A stretch of 64,000 nucleotides of DNA from Begonia masoniana (Eukaryota; Streptophyta; Magnoliopsida; Cucurbitales; Begoniaceae), in NCBI GenBank assembly GCA_022432975.1, contig CM039508.1:15127549-15191548 (forward strand), given 5' to 3'. Both the position numbers and the translations under genes were made by a program. Shown in pieces: positions 1-10,901 of the stretch. Within the stretch, counting starts at the first letter, position 1; each line of letters opens with the position of its first letter. Below the pieces are notes generated by a model. That model saw only the letters and a program-made list of their open reading frames with translations. It did not search any database and was not told the origin of the DNA.

Positions 1-1999
1 ATGTGATTGATCGGTACAAAGTCGTGAATGTATAATCTGGGTGATTGCCTAGGAGAATTCGTATTGACCAATATTGATGTGAGAAACAAAGAGATTTAAG
101 CGAGGTGAGTAAGTTAATAAGTCTAGAAACAATAAAGGATCAAGGTTGTACGAAAGGTGATACCGAGGTTATATAATTTAGCCGTTTTCTATAAGATAGG
201 TACCATCTTAAAGGACTAAGCAATGAAGGACAATTAATGATACGTGGAAAGATTATGACCGCCACTATATATAGAAAAGAAAACTCAATGAAGTTAAGGA
301 TGACCGGTAATTATTGGACGCGTTAGGCATTGGGGTACTGCTTAACCGAGGAATGTAGGATAGAGTTTAAGAGTTAAAAGAGATGGTAAATCGGCAGGAG
401 TAAGTATCACTTATAGGAAACGTAAGAAGGTAAATGATCCCAAATTCTTTCGGTTATGAGCGTTAGAGTTAGGGAACGAGTCTATAGTTGGTGCAGAGTA
501 AGTTAAGAACCCCAAACATGAGGCTTATTTCTGGGGTGGATGTAGAAACACCATTGCTCGAGGAACTAGGAGGGGAGACTTTATGGAAGAGATATTTCTA
601 AGTTTTGAAAAATGGAAGGACAAGATTTAGAAATTTTAGAAGATTAGGATTAAGATTGTAAATCTATTTACAACAAGTTTGCTAACAAGAAAATTGTGGA
701 TAAATCATTGTGAAGAAGCCAAGGAGAATATTTAGAATCTGACTAGAAGGAATGAAAGATAGTAGGCTAGTTAGTAACTTCGAGAAAGTCCTCATGGAAT
801 ATTGATAATAAGTGTAAGACATTGTAAATTAAATAAAGGGTTTAAATATGAAGTTAAGCTCGAATGCGAAGTCTTGCGAATCAAGGGATTGGAGAGTTAT
901 CAAGTACATTAGAAATAAGATTAAATTAGGAATTTCAAGGCTCGACCCGTATGTAATGAAGTCGAAGCCAAAGATTTTGTAAATAGCTAAGGTTAAAGTG
1001 ATTAAACTCAAGTGTGCGAAGAAGATCGCAACTTGAGGATATAGAGACTATGTGGTGTAAGATAAATGGGCGGTTAGGTAGACTTTTGAACTTTGGATTA
1101 TATCATACGGGTAAGTGAGAAAATTAACTGGATCAAATGGAAGATTGATATAGGAGTCAAGTAGTGGAGGTTGTGGAAATTGGAGCAGGTTGGATGAAAG
1201 GGAGAATGATTTACACGAAGACTGTGCGAGTGAGCTTAGAAGTGAAGTTAGAACAAGAGGTATTGGGGATGTTGCGACTCGTATGTTACGTCGATTTGTT
1301 TGTGCACTCTTTAAGGTGTTGGGTGAACAGTTTAACTAATTTGTCAGTGATTGACGAAGACCGAGGTAAAAGTTGGACAAGAACAAGCGTAGTGGACATA
1401 AATATAGAAGGACACCGTGAAAGCGTCAAGGGGTAGATTTGAGCATTTAAAGCTCTGTGTACGAGAATGGCATTAGAGTGGTTAAGGAAATGTTGTAATT
1501 GCCCAAGGTAAGTAGGTTTAGAAAGCGAGAGTGATAATTTGGAAAGGAGATAGTAGGGTAGAGAAAAGTTTGAAATGGAGGGCTAGGATAAGAGATCCAT
1601 GTATCAGATTCTTAGTGTCACGAAGTTGAAGAAACTTTGAGGGTTTGATGTGGTTAAGTGCATGTTGTTGGCACGAAATAAGAAAAGTTAGGGACTAAAT
1701 GAACTTAGCTCGAGGAAGAATTAGAGTTGAAGTTAAGTTAGAGAGGATCGAGAGTCTAAGTGATGGAGGTTGAGTTGAAGTCGATGGATGTATGAGCGAT
1801 TGAATTACGAAGTGCGTAGTTAGAAGGATTTAGAGCTTTAGGGATAAAGGGAACTATCAAGACCCAAATGGTGAGTAAGACCATAAGGGTTTCAAGGATT
1901 AGTATTACGAGCATCGTACTTAGATAATGTGAGGGTGAGTAATTAGAAGTTGACCAAATACTAATTTTGGGGACAAAATTCTAAATAAGGAGGGTAGGA
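1..1999 (+). mobile_element. Non-coding internal region of gypsy element D (3' part)
   Basis: No long reading frame is present on either strand. The end of the region has the classic layout upstream of a 3' LTR: a purine-rich tract (about 1985-1999, AAGGAGGGTAGGA) directly abuts an LTR starting TGTACGCCC at 2000. Several blocks resemble the internal region of element A: about 120-175 matches 36510-36560, about 640-840 matches 36640-36850, and the polypurine end matches 37978-38019. The 5' part of the element lies off the window. I infer a non-autonomous gypsy element in which pol has been replaced by a conserved non-coding stretch. Small frames such as the 90-codon one at 1164-1436 show no recognisable domain and are not called as genes. 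Confidence 0.7.
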
Positions 2000-4469
2000 T
2001 GTACGCCCAGAAACTTTGACTATGGGTTTTGAGCCTATAGTTTTCGGGTTTTATTGTTTAAGTGCTATAGAGTTTTAATTCATAGAAATAGTAAATTAAG
2101 TCCGTTTAGCGAACGGAAAGTTTCGTTAGAACCCTAGCGATAAATAGGAATATTTGGCGAAATAAAATAATTTTGGAGGAACCAAATTGATAGAAGAAAT
2201 AACAATTAGAGCTAAGGAAATGAACTAAGGGCATTTAGGTAATTTTGGAAGTCAAAATTTTAATAAAACATAAAACTCTCTCTCTCTCTCTTTTCTCACT
2301 TCTCCCCTCCAGAACGCGAGCCACCCCTCCCTCGCGATTTTTCTCCTCCGTTTCGCCATTCTCTCTCAACGCCGGCGATCCTCCCTTTTCCGGCGATTTT
2401 CCCTTCCACTTTCTTCAACAAATCAATCTTCTAGGTAAGCCCTATGTTTTAGTCAAGTTAGTTGTTGTGTTGGTGTGGCTTTGGTTTAGGGTTTGTGAAG
2501 AACATTTAGGGGTTTCGTTAGAAATTGTTTTGGATTGCTAGATTTATTTTATTAATAGCACTATGGTTGTTAATCGAGTGGATTGAGGGAATTATTGATG
2601 TTTGGTGGTTGAGTAGGGTTAAATATTGGTTGTTGAAAATGGTTTGGAGAACATTAATGGAGTTTTGAAGTTAGTGAACACCAAGTGCTCGATGAAATGC
2701 CCGAATGAGATGGATTCGAGTTTTTGGGAGATTCACCTTGGCTCGAGATTTCGTTTAGCTTTGAAATTTATGATTTAGAGTTAATACTAACGACGTGCTA
2801 TGAAATGCCTTAGGTAATCCAAGCTCTTCAAGGATGGTGCTCGACATATCTAGGATACCAGGTAAGTGGGTGTTAGGTTTCCGGCCCTTAAGGCCCTACA
2901 TCGTGTCAACGTTAGGCTTTTTGTGTTTTTGATGATGATTTTCTGATTGTGGGGTTTAATGAGTCGGGTAGCCTAGGATGTTAGTTATTGTTTGTTAGTT
3001 TCGTTGTGAGCAATATATGTTCATGCACGTTGTGAATTGTTTGATGGTATGTTATGTGAATTCCTCATGCATCATGTTTTACTCAAATGTCATATGAAAT
3101 GTCTCCATGCATGAATTACGTAAAGGAAAGAGTAATGATAAGTGTGGGTGGGACTGTATGGCCATAACAACAGAACTATTGTCACTATCCACGCGATGGA
3201 TCATGAATACGGCCGAAAGGACTATGTACACGCACTTGGCCTACACTCCCTGACAAGATGCCTACCTTAATCCATGTCAACGTTAAATGTTATGAAAAAG
3301 AATAAGAATAAGTAAATGAACAGGTTTTATGAAAAGTCATGCATTCATGCATACGTCATCTATAGTGCATTCCCTTGCTAAGCATTAGGCTTAATGTTTA
3401 TGTTGAATGATGTACGTGACAGGTGTGAAGGTGAGAGTTCTCTCGATGGCAAGAAATAGGTGGTCGACAGATGGTGCTCGTGGCGACGGGGTGTGTTTTG
3501 GCAAGATTCGATGACCGTGGGTGTACTCCGAGCAAATTTTGGGTAATTGATGTGAACTTGTTTTGATGTTAAAATGTGAGGGATTTAGGATTTGTGGAGA
3601 AACTTTATTATTTAGGAAATCGTATAGTGGATGTAGGTTTGAAGTAGTGCTATTTTGAAGGATTTGTTAACGTATGTCTTTGATGATGTTTTAGTAAATT
3701 TCGTGTTTATGTTCGATGTTCGTTTTGAGAATTTGATTAGGTTGTATTTGATGATTTTAGGTGATTTACGACTGTATGGATACGCAAGGTTTTAGAGCGA
3801 TCCATGTAGTCCAATTTTGTAAATTCCAATATGTTGTCATGTAAAGTCGTGAGTCGTTTATTTGGGTGATACTTGGACCGAAGAGGGGATTAGTGATGAA
3901 GGGTTGGTTAGAAGTATGTTTAGGGGTGAGTTATTGTGGAGGTTGTTGTGTTTAAAGGTAGAGTGCAGGGCGTGAAGGAAGAAAGGAAGAAAGAAAGAAG
4001 GGGGGGAGGAAGCTGTGCTCTCTGGAGAAATTCCAGAGAGAATGCCGATTGATCGCCTCTTGGAGGTGATCAATCGCCTCTCCCCAGGCGCTGGTCGCTG
4101 CTCTCTGGAGGAATCCAGAGAGCGTGGCGACTGATCGCCACAAGCGATTTGCAACAGGCGACTGGTCGCCTGTTGCAATCGCCGATGGGCGATCAGTCGC
4201 CACATTTACTGGCGACTGATCGCCATGTTATTTCTTTTAATTTAAGTTTTATTTTAATTATTTAATAGTTTTAATTGATTTAATTGATTTAAGTTTTAAT
4301 TGTTTTAGTATTTGTTTTAAATGAATTACTAAACGAACTTCGATTTCAATTCCGATTTCGATTTCGATTTCGATTGAGGTTTCGCCCTAAGTACAGTTAA
4401 AGTTAAAAGTTAAAAAAAATAATAATAATGATAGTACAGGAAATTGGGTACGGTATTAGGGTCGTGACA
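2000..4469 (+). mobile_element. 3' LTR of gypsy element D
   Basis: A 2470-bp LTR running from TGTACGCCC to TCGTGACA. It shares landmarks with the other LTRs of the family: the GCGAACGGAAAGTTTCG block near 2112, a CT-rich leader (2277-2430), a splice-donor-like CTAG|GTAAG at 2431-2439, a splice-flanked 48-nt segment (2814-2861), and the CTCTCTGG/CCAGAGAG hairpins with GATCGCC repeats (4016-4227). It is a 3' LTR and not a solo LTR, because a polypurine tract precedes it and the bases before it (TAGGA) do not match those after it (TACCG). TACCG at 4470-4474 should be one copy of the target duplication, with its mate off the window. Confidence 0.85.
4016..4227 (+). repeat. Hairpin array in LTR D
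   Basis: Two copies of a CTCTCTGG...CCAGAGAG hairpin (4018-4040 and 4101-4122) have different loops. Several short palindromes follow, of the form GGCGA-NNNN-TCGCC, with loops such as CTGA and CTGG. See the findings for the comparison across LTRs. Confidence 0.75.
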
Positions 4470-5597
4470 TACCGAGCTGAAAGAACTGAAATCCCAACTA
4501 GAAGAATTAGTGAACAAGGGTTTTGTTTGACCGAGTTTTTCTCCTTGGGGTGCTCATGTTCTATTTGTTAAGAGGAAGGATGAGACACTCAGAATGTGTA
4601 TCGACTACCGAGAGTTGAACAAACTTACGATAAAGAACAAGTATCCATTGCCTTGGATAGAGGACTTGTTTGATCAGCTACAAGGTGTCTGAGTCTTCTC
4701 GAAGATTGACCTACGCTCGGGTTACTATCAGCTGAAAGTTAAAGCTGAAGATGTTCCAAATATTGCATTTCGTACTAGGTATGGGCATTACGAGTTCTTG
4801 GTAATGTCTTTCGGAGTTACAAATGCACCTGCAACTTTTATGGATTTAATGAACCGTGTCTTCTGAGGGTACTTGGACAAGTTTATCATCAGTCTTTATC
4901 GATGACATCTTGGTTTATTCACGTACTGAGGAGGAACATAAGGAGCATTTGAGGGTGGTTTTGGCAAACCTGAAGCAACACAAATTGTACGCAAAGCTTT
5001 CTAAATGCAATTTTTGGTTGGATAGAGTGAATTTTCTGCGGCATATTATTTCAAAAGAGGGAATTTCTGTTGATCCGGCTACGATACAAGCTATTAGAGG
5101 CTGGCCGAAACCAAGAAATATTAGAGATATACGTGGTTTTTATTGGATTGGCCGGATACTATCAGAAATTCATTGAGGGATTTTCAAGCATTGCAGTGTC
5201 TCTATCCCGTTTGACGATGAAAAATACGAAGTTTATTTGGTCACCAAGCTGTGAGGAAGGTTTCCAACAGTTAAAACTGAAGTTAACTACAGCTCCAGTC
5301 CTGATGTTGCCAGTTGAAGGCGACAAGTTTAGCATATACTGTGATGCATCTAAGATCGGATTGGGATGCATACTAATGCAAGGAGGAAGGGTTATTGCGT
5401 ATTCTTCTCGACAGTTAAAGACGTACGAGCAGAACTACCAGACTCACGATCGTGAGTTACCAGCAGTGGTCTTCGCGTTGAAAATATGGAAGCATTATCT
5501 CTATGGACAGCAGTGCGAGATATTTTCAGATCACAAAAGTCTGAAATACTTGTTTACGGAGAAGGAGTTATATATGCGGCAAAGGAGGTGGTTAGAG
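4470..5597 (+). pseudogene. Gypsy element C pol: reverse transcriptase and RNase H (decayed)
   Basis: Translation gives Ty3/gypsy reverse transcriptase starting mid-domain (PTELKELKSQ). It then shows [20 protein letters not shown], the [15 protein letters not shown] block and the catalytic FIDDILVYS motif. RNase H follows, with [11 protein letters not shown] and SDHKSLKYL, ending at MRQRRWLE. Three in-frame TGA codons occur (near 4528, 4690, 4863), each where relatives carry arginine, which fits CGA to TGA. A frameshift near 5140 separates RT from RNase H. The 5' end is cut by the insertion of element D at 4470. The 3' end is cut at 5597 by a solo LTR, and the frame resumes at 8094. The closest visible relative is the pol of element B. 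It is non-functional. Confidence 0.92.
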
Positions 5598-5959
5598 TGT
5601 AACGACCCTAATTTCCCATAACACTATTCCTAAGAATGACGTAAAATTTAAACTTTTATTTTATTCTTTTCATCTTACTTCTTTAAAGACAATTAAATTC
5701 ATCAAGCGGAAATCAATAATTCCTCTCGGGTTTCCTCAAATGAACAGTAAAGTCCATACTTCGTATCGGGTTTCATTGAAGGTATAGTATTTTTTCTCTC
5801 GGGTTTCTTCAATTTAAATAGTAGGGGTCGACGTGGACGACAGAAAACAGAAAACAACGTGGACGACAGGAAACAGAAGGCAGTGTGGACAACAGAAGCC
5901 GCGGGCAACAGCGACTATGGTCAACAAAGACCGTGGACAATAGAAACTGTGGACGACGT

Positions 5960-6310
5960 TATCACTTACAGCGTTTATTCATCCACGAGACTCATTCATC
6001 CACGTGACTTATCGTTCACGGGACTCATTCGTCCAAGTGATTTATCGTCCACGGGACTCATTCGTCCACGTGACTTATCATCCACGGGACTCATTCGTCC
6101 ATGGGACTCATTTGTCCACGTCTTTGGACGACAACTTTGGACGATGACTTTCTTCTGTCACAATACTTAACTGGACTTTATCGTCCACGGACTTTGGACG
6201 ATGACTTTCTTCTGCCAGAATACTTGACTGGACTTTATCGTCCACGGACTTTGGACGATGACTTTCTTCTGCCAAAATACTTGACTGGACTTTATCGTCC
6301 ACGGGCTTTG
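5960..6310 (-). repeat. GTGGACGA-type minisatellite in solo LTR
   Basis: Degenerate tandem repeats are built on TCGTCCACG (plus strand). Two sub-blocks occur: short units around GGACTCATTCGTCCACGTGA (about 5985-6120) and about 60-bp units around GGACTTTATCGTCCACGG (about 6120-6320). A related minisatellite occurs at 22690-23110 in another LTR. The reading frames over this stretch are repeat artefacts. Confidence 0.8.
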
Positions 6311-6367
6311 GATGATGACTTTCTTACTGAACACTTAACTGAAAACATATAAAATCCCGACTCTAAA

Positions 6368-6441
6368 CCATGCATTACCCGATCGATCGCCCCTTCCTAG
6401 CGATCGATCGGCTAGCTCTCTGGATTTTGTCCAGAGAGTTG
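6368..6441 (-). repeat. Hairpin array in solo LTR 5598-8088
   Basis: Contains two GATCGATCG palindromes (CCGATCGATCGCC and GCGATCGATCGGC) and one CTCTCTGG...CCAGAGAG hairpin. The order is the reverse complement of that in the plus-oriented LTRs. Confidence 0.75.
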
Positions 6442-6859
6442 CCTTCATAATCTTTCCCCTGTATCTACACATCATTTACCCCAAACTTTCAGAAACATTA
6501 AAAACATCAATCTCATTTACCATTTCATCAACGTCAGTACTTACACTATCCAGATACCAAACACCCTAAAATGAGTTCTATACAATTCATATACTATAAT
6601 CCCTTCAGCCCGACACAACCCAAAACCACTAAAATACTTAACCTATTACTCCCACGGGTCAAGGTTAGCGCTGACTGCCCAGCGCACTCCCACGAACATC
6701 CTCCATCAACCGTTGCATTCATCTTGTGGAGGAACATCATCCTTACCTCCTTCAATATCACCTACACCATAGAAACATTCTATGAGCTAAAGACTCAGTA
6801 AATCTACGTAAATGAAAATGCATGCTATGCGTATGCTGTTCGTAAAATCATGCAATCAT

Positions 6860-7150
6860 CCTACCTTTTTGCTATTCATTTCCTTTTCGTATACATTCCT
6901 ACCTTTTCGCTATTCATTTCCTTTTCGTATACATTCCTACCTTTTCACTATTCATTTCCTTTTCGTATACATTCCTACTTTTTCGCTATTCATTTTCTTT
7001 TCATATACATTCTTACCTTTTCGCTATTCATTTCCTTTTCCTATACATTCCTACCATTTCGCTATTCATTTTCTTTTCGTATACATTCCTACTTTTTCGC
7101 TATTCATTTCTTTTTCATATACATTCCTACCTTTTCGCTAATCGTTTTCC
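6860..7150. repeat. 38-39 bp minisatellite (about seven units)
   Basis: Tandem units contain TATTCATTTCCTTTTCGTAT followed by ACATTCCTACC. Translation gives low-complexity Phe/Ser/Ile strings in two frames, which are not genes. The block occupies the same LTR position where other copies carry unrelated tandem repeats. Confidence 0.9.
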
Positions 7151-8088
7151 TTTTCATGAGACATATGCAGAGGTTCATTTCTTTCATGCCACTTCTGAAA
7201 ACGTGATGCATGGACATGTACGATACATCAAACATAAAGAAAGCATAAACAGTACATGAAATCTAGAAAAACATTATAACCTCACAATTATCCTAAATTA
7301 CCCATCCCACCTACACTAAAGCATATAAATCTCCAAGTCCTCAAATCAACAACTAATCTTATGGTGTAGGCCAATCGGCCAAGCGAGTCACGAAGACTTA
7401 CCTCGGGTCCTCAGCACCCCGAGCACTATCCGTGAGTTTTGTTCACCTAAGCCAATTCATAACACACAGCATTAAAACCAAGTCTAAACCAATCGGACTC
7501 TCCATTAGTTCTACTTAGCTATTCTCCATAATCGTAAATACCTTATTATCATCCAACAATTCAATAACCAATAATTTCTAACTTCACACAGCAATTTCAA
7601 ACGAAACCCTAAGAGAACTCTAACCGATTAACAGCTTTAAAAACCCAGATACTAACTTCTAAAATGTTAGGATCTTACCTAGGATCGCGGTGGAAGAAGA
7701 AAGCGTGAAGAGAATCGATGATCGGAGTGAAGGAGAATCGGTGTGAGGGAAATTGTCGTCTAGATGCAAAGAAATAGCCAGAGAGCTTAGGAGGGAAGGA
7801 AATTCGTGTAAGTATTGAAGGAGAAGGGAATTCGGGTATTTTAACTAAAATTGGCTTGTCAAATGACCCTTTTTTGCCCTTCCTTTGATTTTATATTAGT
7901 TTCATCCTTTGTTTCGTTGTTTAGCTAACAGTTAGGTTTCTCCAAATTTTCTTATCTCGTCATTAATTCCAACTTATTGTTAGGGCTCTATTAAAACTTT
8001 CTGTTCGCAAAACGGACTTAATCTGACATATTTGCAAAAATGCCACTATATATTGGAATATTATAATCCCGTAAAACTAGGTGTTACA

Positions 8089-8988
8089 TAGAGTTTGTCA
8101 AGAGTTACTATTTTGAGATCAAACACCACCCAGTTTGTCAAGAGTTACTATTTTGAGATCAAACACCACCCGGGGAAAGCGAACAAAGTAGCCGATGCTT
8201 TGAGCAGAATGCCTACGGCGAGCCAATCTTCAACTTCAACAATGTCAGTATCGCTGAAAACTGAAATTTCCAAGTTCCATTTGGAGATTGTTTTGGATCT
8301 GTCAGCCATGCTTACTGCCATTTCGCTGAAACCAACAATTTTGGACAAAATTCGTGAAGCTCAATAGAAAGATAGGGAGTGTGAGAGCTTCAGATTGAGC
8401 ATGACCTCTGATGATTTGTCTGATTTCAATCAGTCGGAGGATGGAACGTTGAAATTCAAGAGCAGGTGGTACGTGCCTGATGAAAAAGAATTGAAAAAGG
8501 AGATTTTATTGGAAGCACATTCATCGACTTTCTCTGTACATCCCGGTAGTACAACGATTTATAGAGACCTAAAACAACACTTTTGGTAGCCTAATATGAA
8601 GATGGATGTTGCTAGGTATGTGGAAACCTGTTTAATCTATCAGCAGGTCAAAGCAGAACACCAAAGGCCGGGTGGAACTTTACAGCCGCTACAAATTTTC
8701 TTGAATGGAAATGGGAGCAAATTTCGACGGATTTCATTGTTGGACTGCCCAGAACTATGAAAGGGTACGATGGAATCTGGGTTATAGTGGATCGTTTAAC
8801 AAAGTCAGCCCATTTTCTACCAGTCAATATGACGTATTCCATGGATCAACTTGCAGAGTTGTATGTCCAAGAAATTGTCAAACTACATGGGGTTCCTGTT
8901 TTGATTGTTTCAGACAAAGATCCGAGATTTACTTCAAAATTCTGGAAAAATCTGCATAAAGCTATGGGAACTCAGTTGAATTTTAGTA
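8089..8988 (+). pseudogene. Gypsy element C pol: RNase H end and integrase (decayed, truncated)
   Basis: The frame interrupted at 5597 resumes here with the tail of RNase H (HHPGKANKVADALSR). The integrase zinc-binding region follows (AHSSTFSVHPG...CLIYQQVK; the second Cys of the usual CLVC is Tyr). The integrase core is frameshifted near 8690 and continues as [17 protein letters not shown] and [15 protein letters not shown]. The sequence stops matching at FSTA (about 8988), before the catalytic Glu region. Stops at 8366 and 8587 and a 40-bp tandem duplication at 8092-8171 add to the damage. Truncation at 8988 coincides with the start of unrelated LTR-like sequence. Confidence 0.9.
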
Positions 8989-10529
8989 CAGCAAAGTTAT
9001 TTCTTCTTCAGATAAAAACTCACCTACATTACAAAATTATAAACTATGAGAATAACTCAGTAAGCGAAAATATGTGCAAGTGCAAAATCAACATTATATT
9101 TTACTGAATCATGACTTAACAGTTACATACTAGTTGGAACTCATTTTTCAACATTCGTTCATACTTAACCATCTCATTGTCAATCAAGTGTAACCATCTC
9201 ATTTTCGGTCAAGCGTAGTTATCTCATTGTCGTTCAGCCTTTGCTATCACATATTTTTCGTCAATTCCATCATTTTCATACACATACAAAATGTCCTACC
9301 AATTTTATCTTCATACAATTCTATGTCAATGTTTAAACATGTATGTCAAATATCAAAATCATGTAAGAAATAATTATAAGAAAATAACATAGACTTTCTG
9401 ATGTAGAGCCATAGTCAAAACGTTGAAAACATGGTATTTTCACTTACTTAAATTCCCAGATGGTAGGGTTATCGGGATTTTCCTAAGATTGCAAAATAAT
9501 ATCCTGCCTAAAATATTTGGTATCAAATTCCTACTTAAATAAATCCAATTTCAGAAAAATTTAGGTAGAATTTCCTTACGTGTACTCTTAAGTCGGACAT
9601 GGTTGAATTGGATATATTCGGAAGACTTTCAGAATTTTTCCTACCTAAATCAAAGATTTTATATTAATTTTCTACTTTGATAAATCCATTTAAAAAAGAT
9701 TTAGACAGAAATTCGTTACTGGTTTATTCTTAGATCGGTTCAATTGGACTGGATTTGGTTCGATTGGATAGGATCTAGTTCAAATGGGCTGGTTCGGTTT
9801 GCTGGACCAGTTCGGTTGGACCACCTTTAAGTGAACCGGTTAAATTTGGTTCAAGGGTTGAACCTTAAAACCCGATCTCCTCTCCTCCTCCCTTTCTGCA
9901 TTGTCTTCCTCTTCTCGTTGCACACAGAACACGGGGCGTGTGTTCATCGGAGAGAGGAGTCTGAGGCTCTGGTTGGAAGGAGTTGACCCCGACTACCTCG
10001 GCCAGAAGAGGAGCTCTGTCGGTAGCCTGACTGCTCGGGCAGAGGTGCTGCCTCCTCGGAACTCGTCGCCGGTGACTGAAGTGGAGAGGTAAGAAAATCT
10101 TCTCTGGTTTAGAGAGCTCGAGAGAGATTTTTGTGTGAGTTTTCCCTCTCTCGAGCACCTCCATTTATAGGAGGGATTTTGAACAATTTTCCTCAAAAAA
10201 TTTGAGTTCCATTCGGATTTTCAGGCTGGAAATCCAATGCCAATCGGATTTTCAGTCTGGAAATTCGATGTCAATCGGATTTTTAGAGCTGAACACCTGC
10301 CTCTCTCCAGGTTGTAAATCCAATTTCGAATCGGATTTTTAGAGGCTCTGGGGCTACAGCTAACAAAAATCTGATTTCCAATCGGATTTTCAGAGGGTTC
10401 TGGGTGCTACAGAGTGTTGAATCGGATTTTACTATGATGTTGAAAGATTTAGGGCTAAAATTTTAGATTTTGGTTTGATTTGGGGATTTTGAATTTTGAA
10501 TTTGTAATTAGAAACTCTAAATTGTTACA
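8989..10529 (-). mobile_element. Probable partial LTR of a second gypsy-like family
   Basis: On the minus strand this begins TGTAACAATTTAG (10529 downward) and has a TATA box, TATAAAT (10163-10169). It also carries the GGTTC/AACC-rich block (about 9725-9870) that resembles one at 61240-61340 in the LTR at 59555-61363. The sense 3' end is missing or rearranged at its junction with element C (about 8988), so no target duplication can be given. The small frames at 9865-10196 overlap this block and show no domain. Confidence 0.45.
10163..10169 (-). promoter_or_regulatory. TATA box of minus-strand LTR
   Basis: TATAAAT on the minus strand, inside CCTATAAATGGAGG, is the best core-promoter match in this LTR-like block. 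Confidence 0.4.
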
Positions 10530-10901
10530 TCTGGTGCTTACTTTTTCTTCTTCAAATGAACTCTATATTTCCTAAAGATTAACTATATGTTTACTTTTTT
10601 TTTACTCTCTAAACATACCCACTGACGTATCAAACTATGATTGATACACTTAATGTAATAAATTATAAAGAATTAATTTAGTATATTAATTACATAAATA
10701 ATTGTAAAAACAAGTATTTTTAATTACTTAAAATTTACAGTGTTTGATTTTCGCTATGAGAAAGAATTGGAATAAATTTTGATATGGAGTTTAGAGTACG
10801 TTCGGAGTTGTGATAGATGGAACATGAAGAATTTTTTGTCTAATTTAGAGTATGAGTATAATGAATGAATTAAATTAAATGGTGAGGTTAAAATGTAATT
10901 A

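Larger units (their letters stand above)
5598..8088 (-). mobile_element. Solo gypsy LTR, minus orientation, TSD TAGAG
   Basis: This 2491-bp LTR is flanked by a perfect 5-bp target duplication TAGAG (5593-5597 and 8089-8093). It splits the RNase H frame of element C between WLE and FVK. On the minus strand it begins TGTAACACCTAG and carries the family block AAGTCCGTTTTGCGAACAG near 8010-8028. It has the 45-nt splice-flanked segment (7402-7446), a 38-39 bp minisatellite (about 6860-7150), the hairpin array (6368-6441), and a GTGGACGA-type minisatellite (about 5960-6310). No internal domain or second LTR is present, so this is the usual product of LTR-LTR recombination. Confidence 0.93.

Noticed and set aside
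1164..1436. 90-codon frame in element D internal region
   Set aside because: No domain or coding signature. The counterpart region of element A is not open.
2245..2541. 98-codon frame over an LTR leader
   Set aside because: It spans the CT-rich leader and the putative donor. Equivalent positions in sister LTRs are not open.
5859..6352. Repetitive frames on both strands with RPRDLSSTGLI-like or HRPKSVDDK-like repeats
   Set aside because: Same cause: the TCGTCCACG minisatellite read in several frames.
6812..7206. Two overlapping frames of 109-118 codons rich in Phe, Ser and Ile
   Set aside because: They are translations of a 38-39 bp minisatellite inside an LTR. Frame openness follows from the repeat unit.
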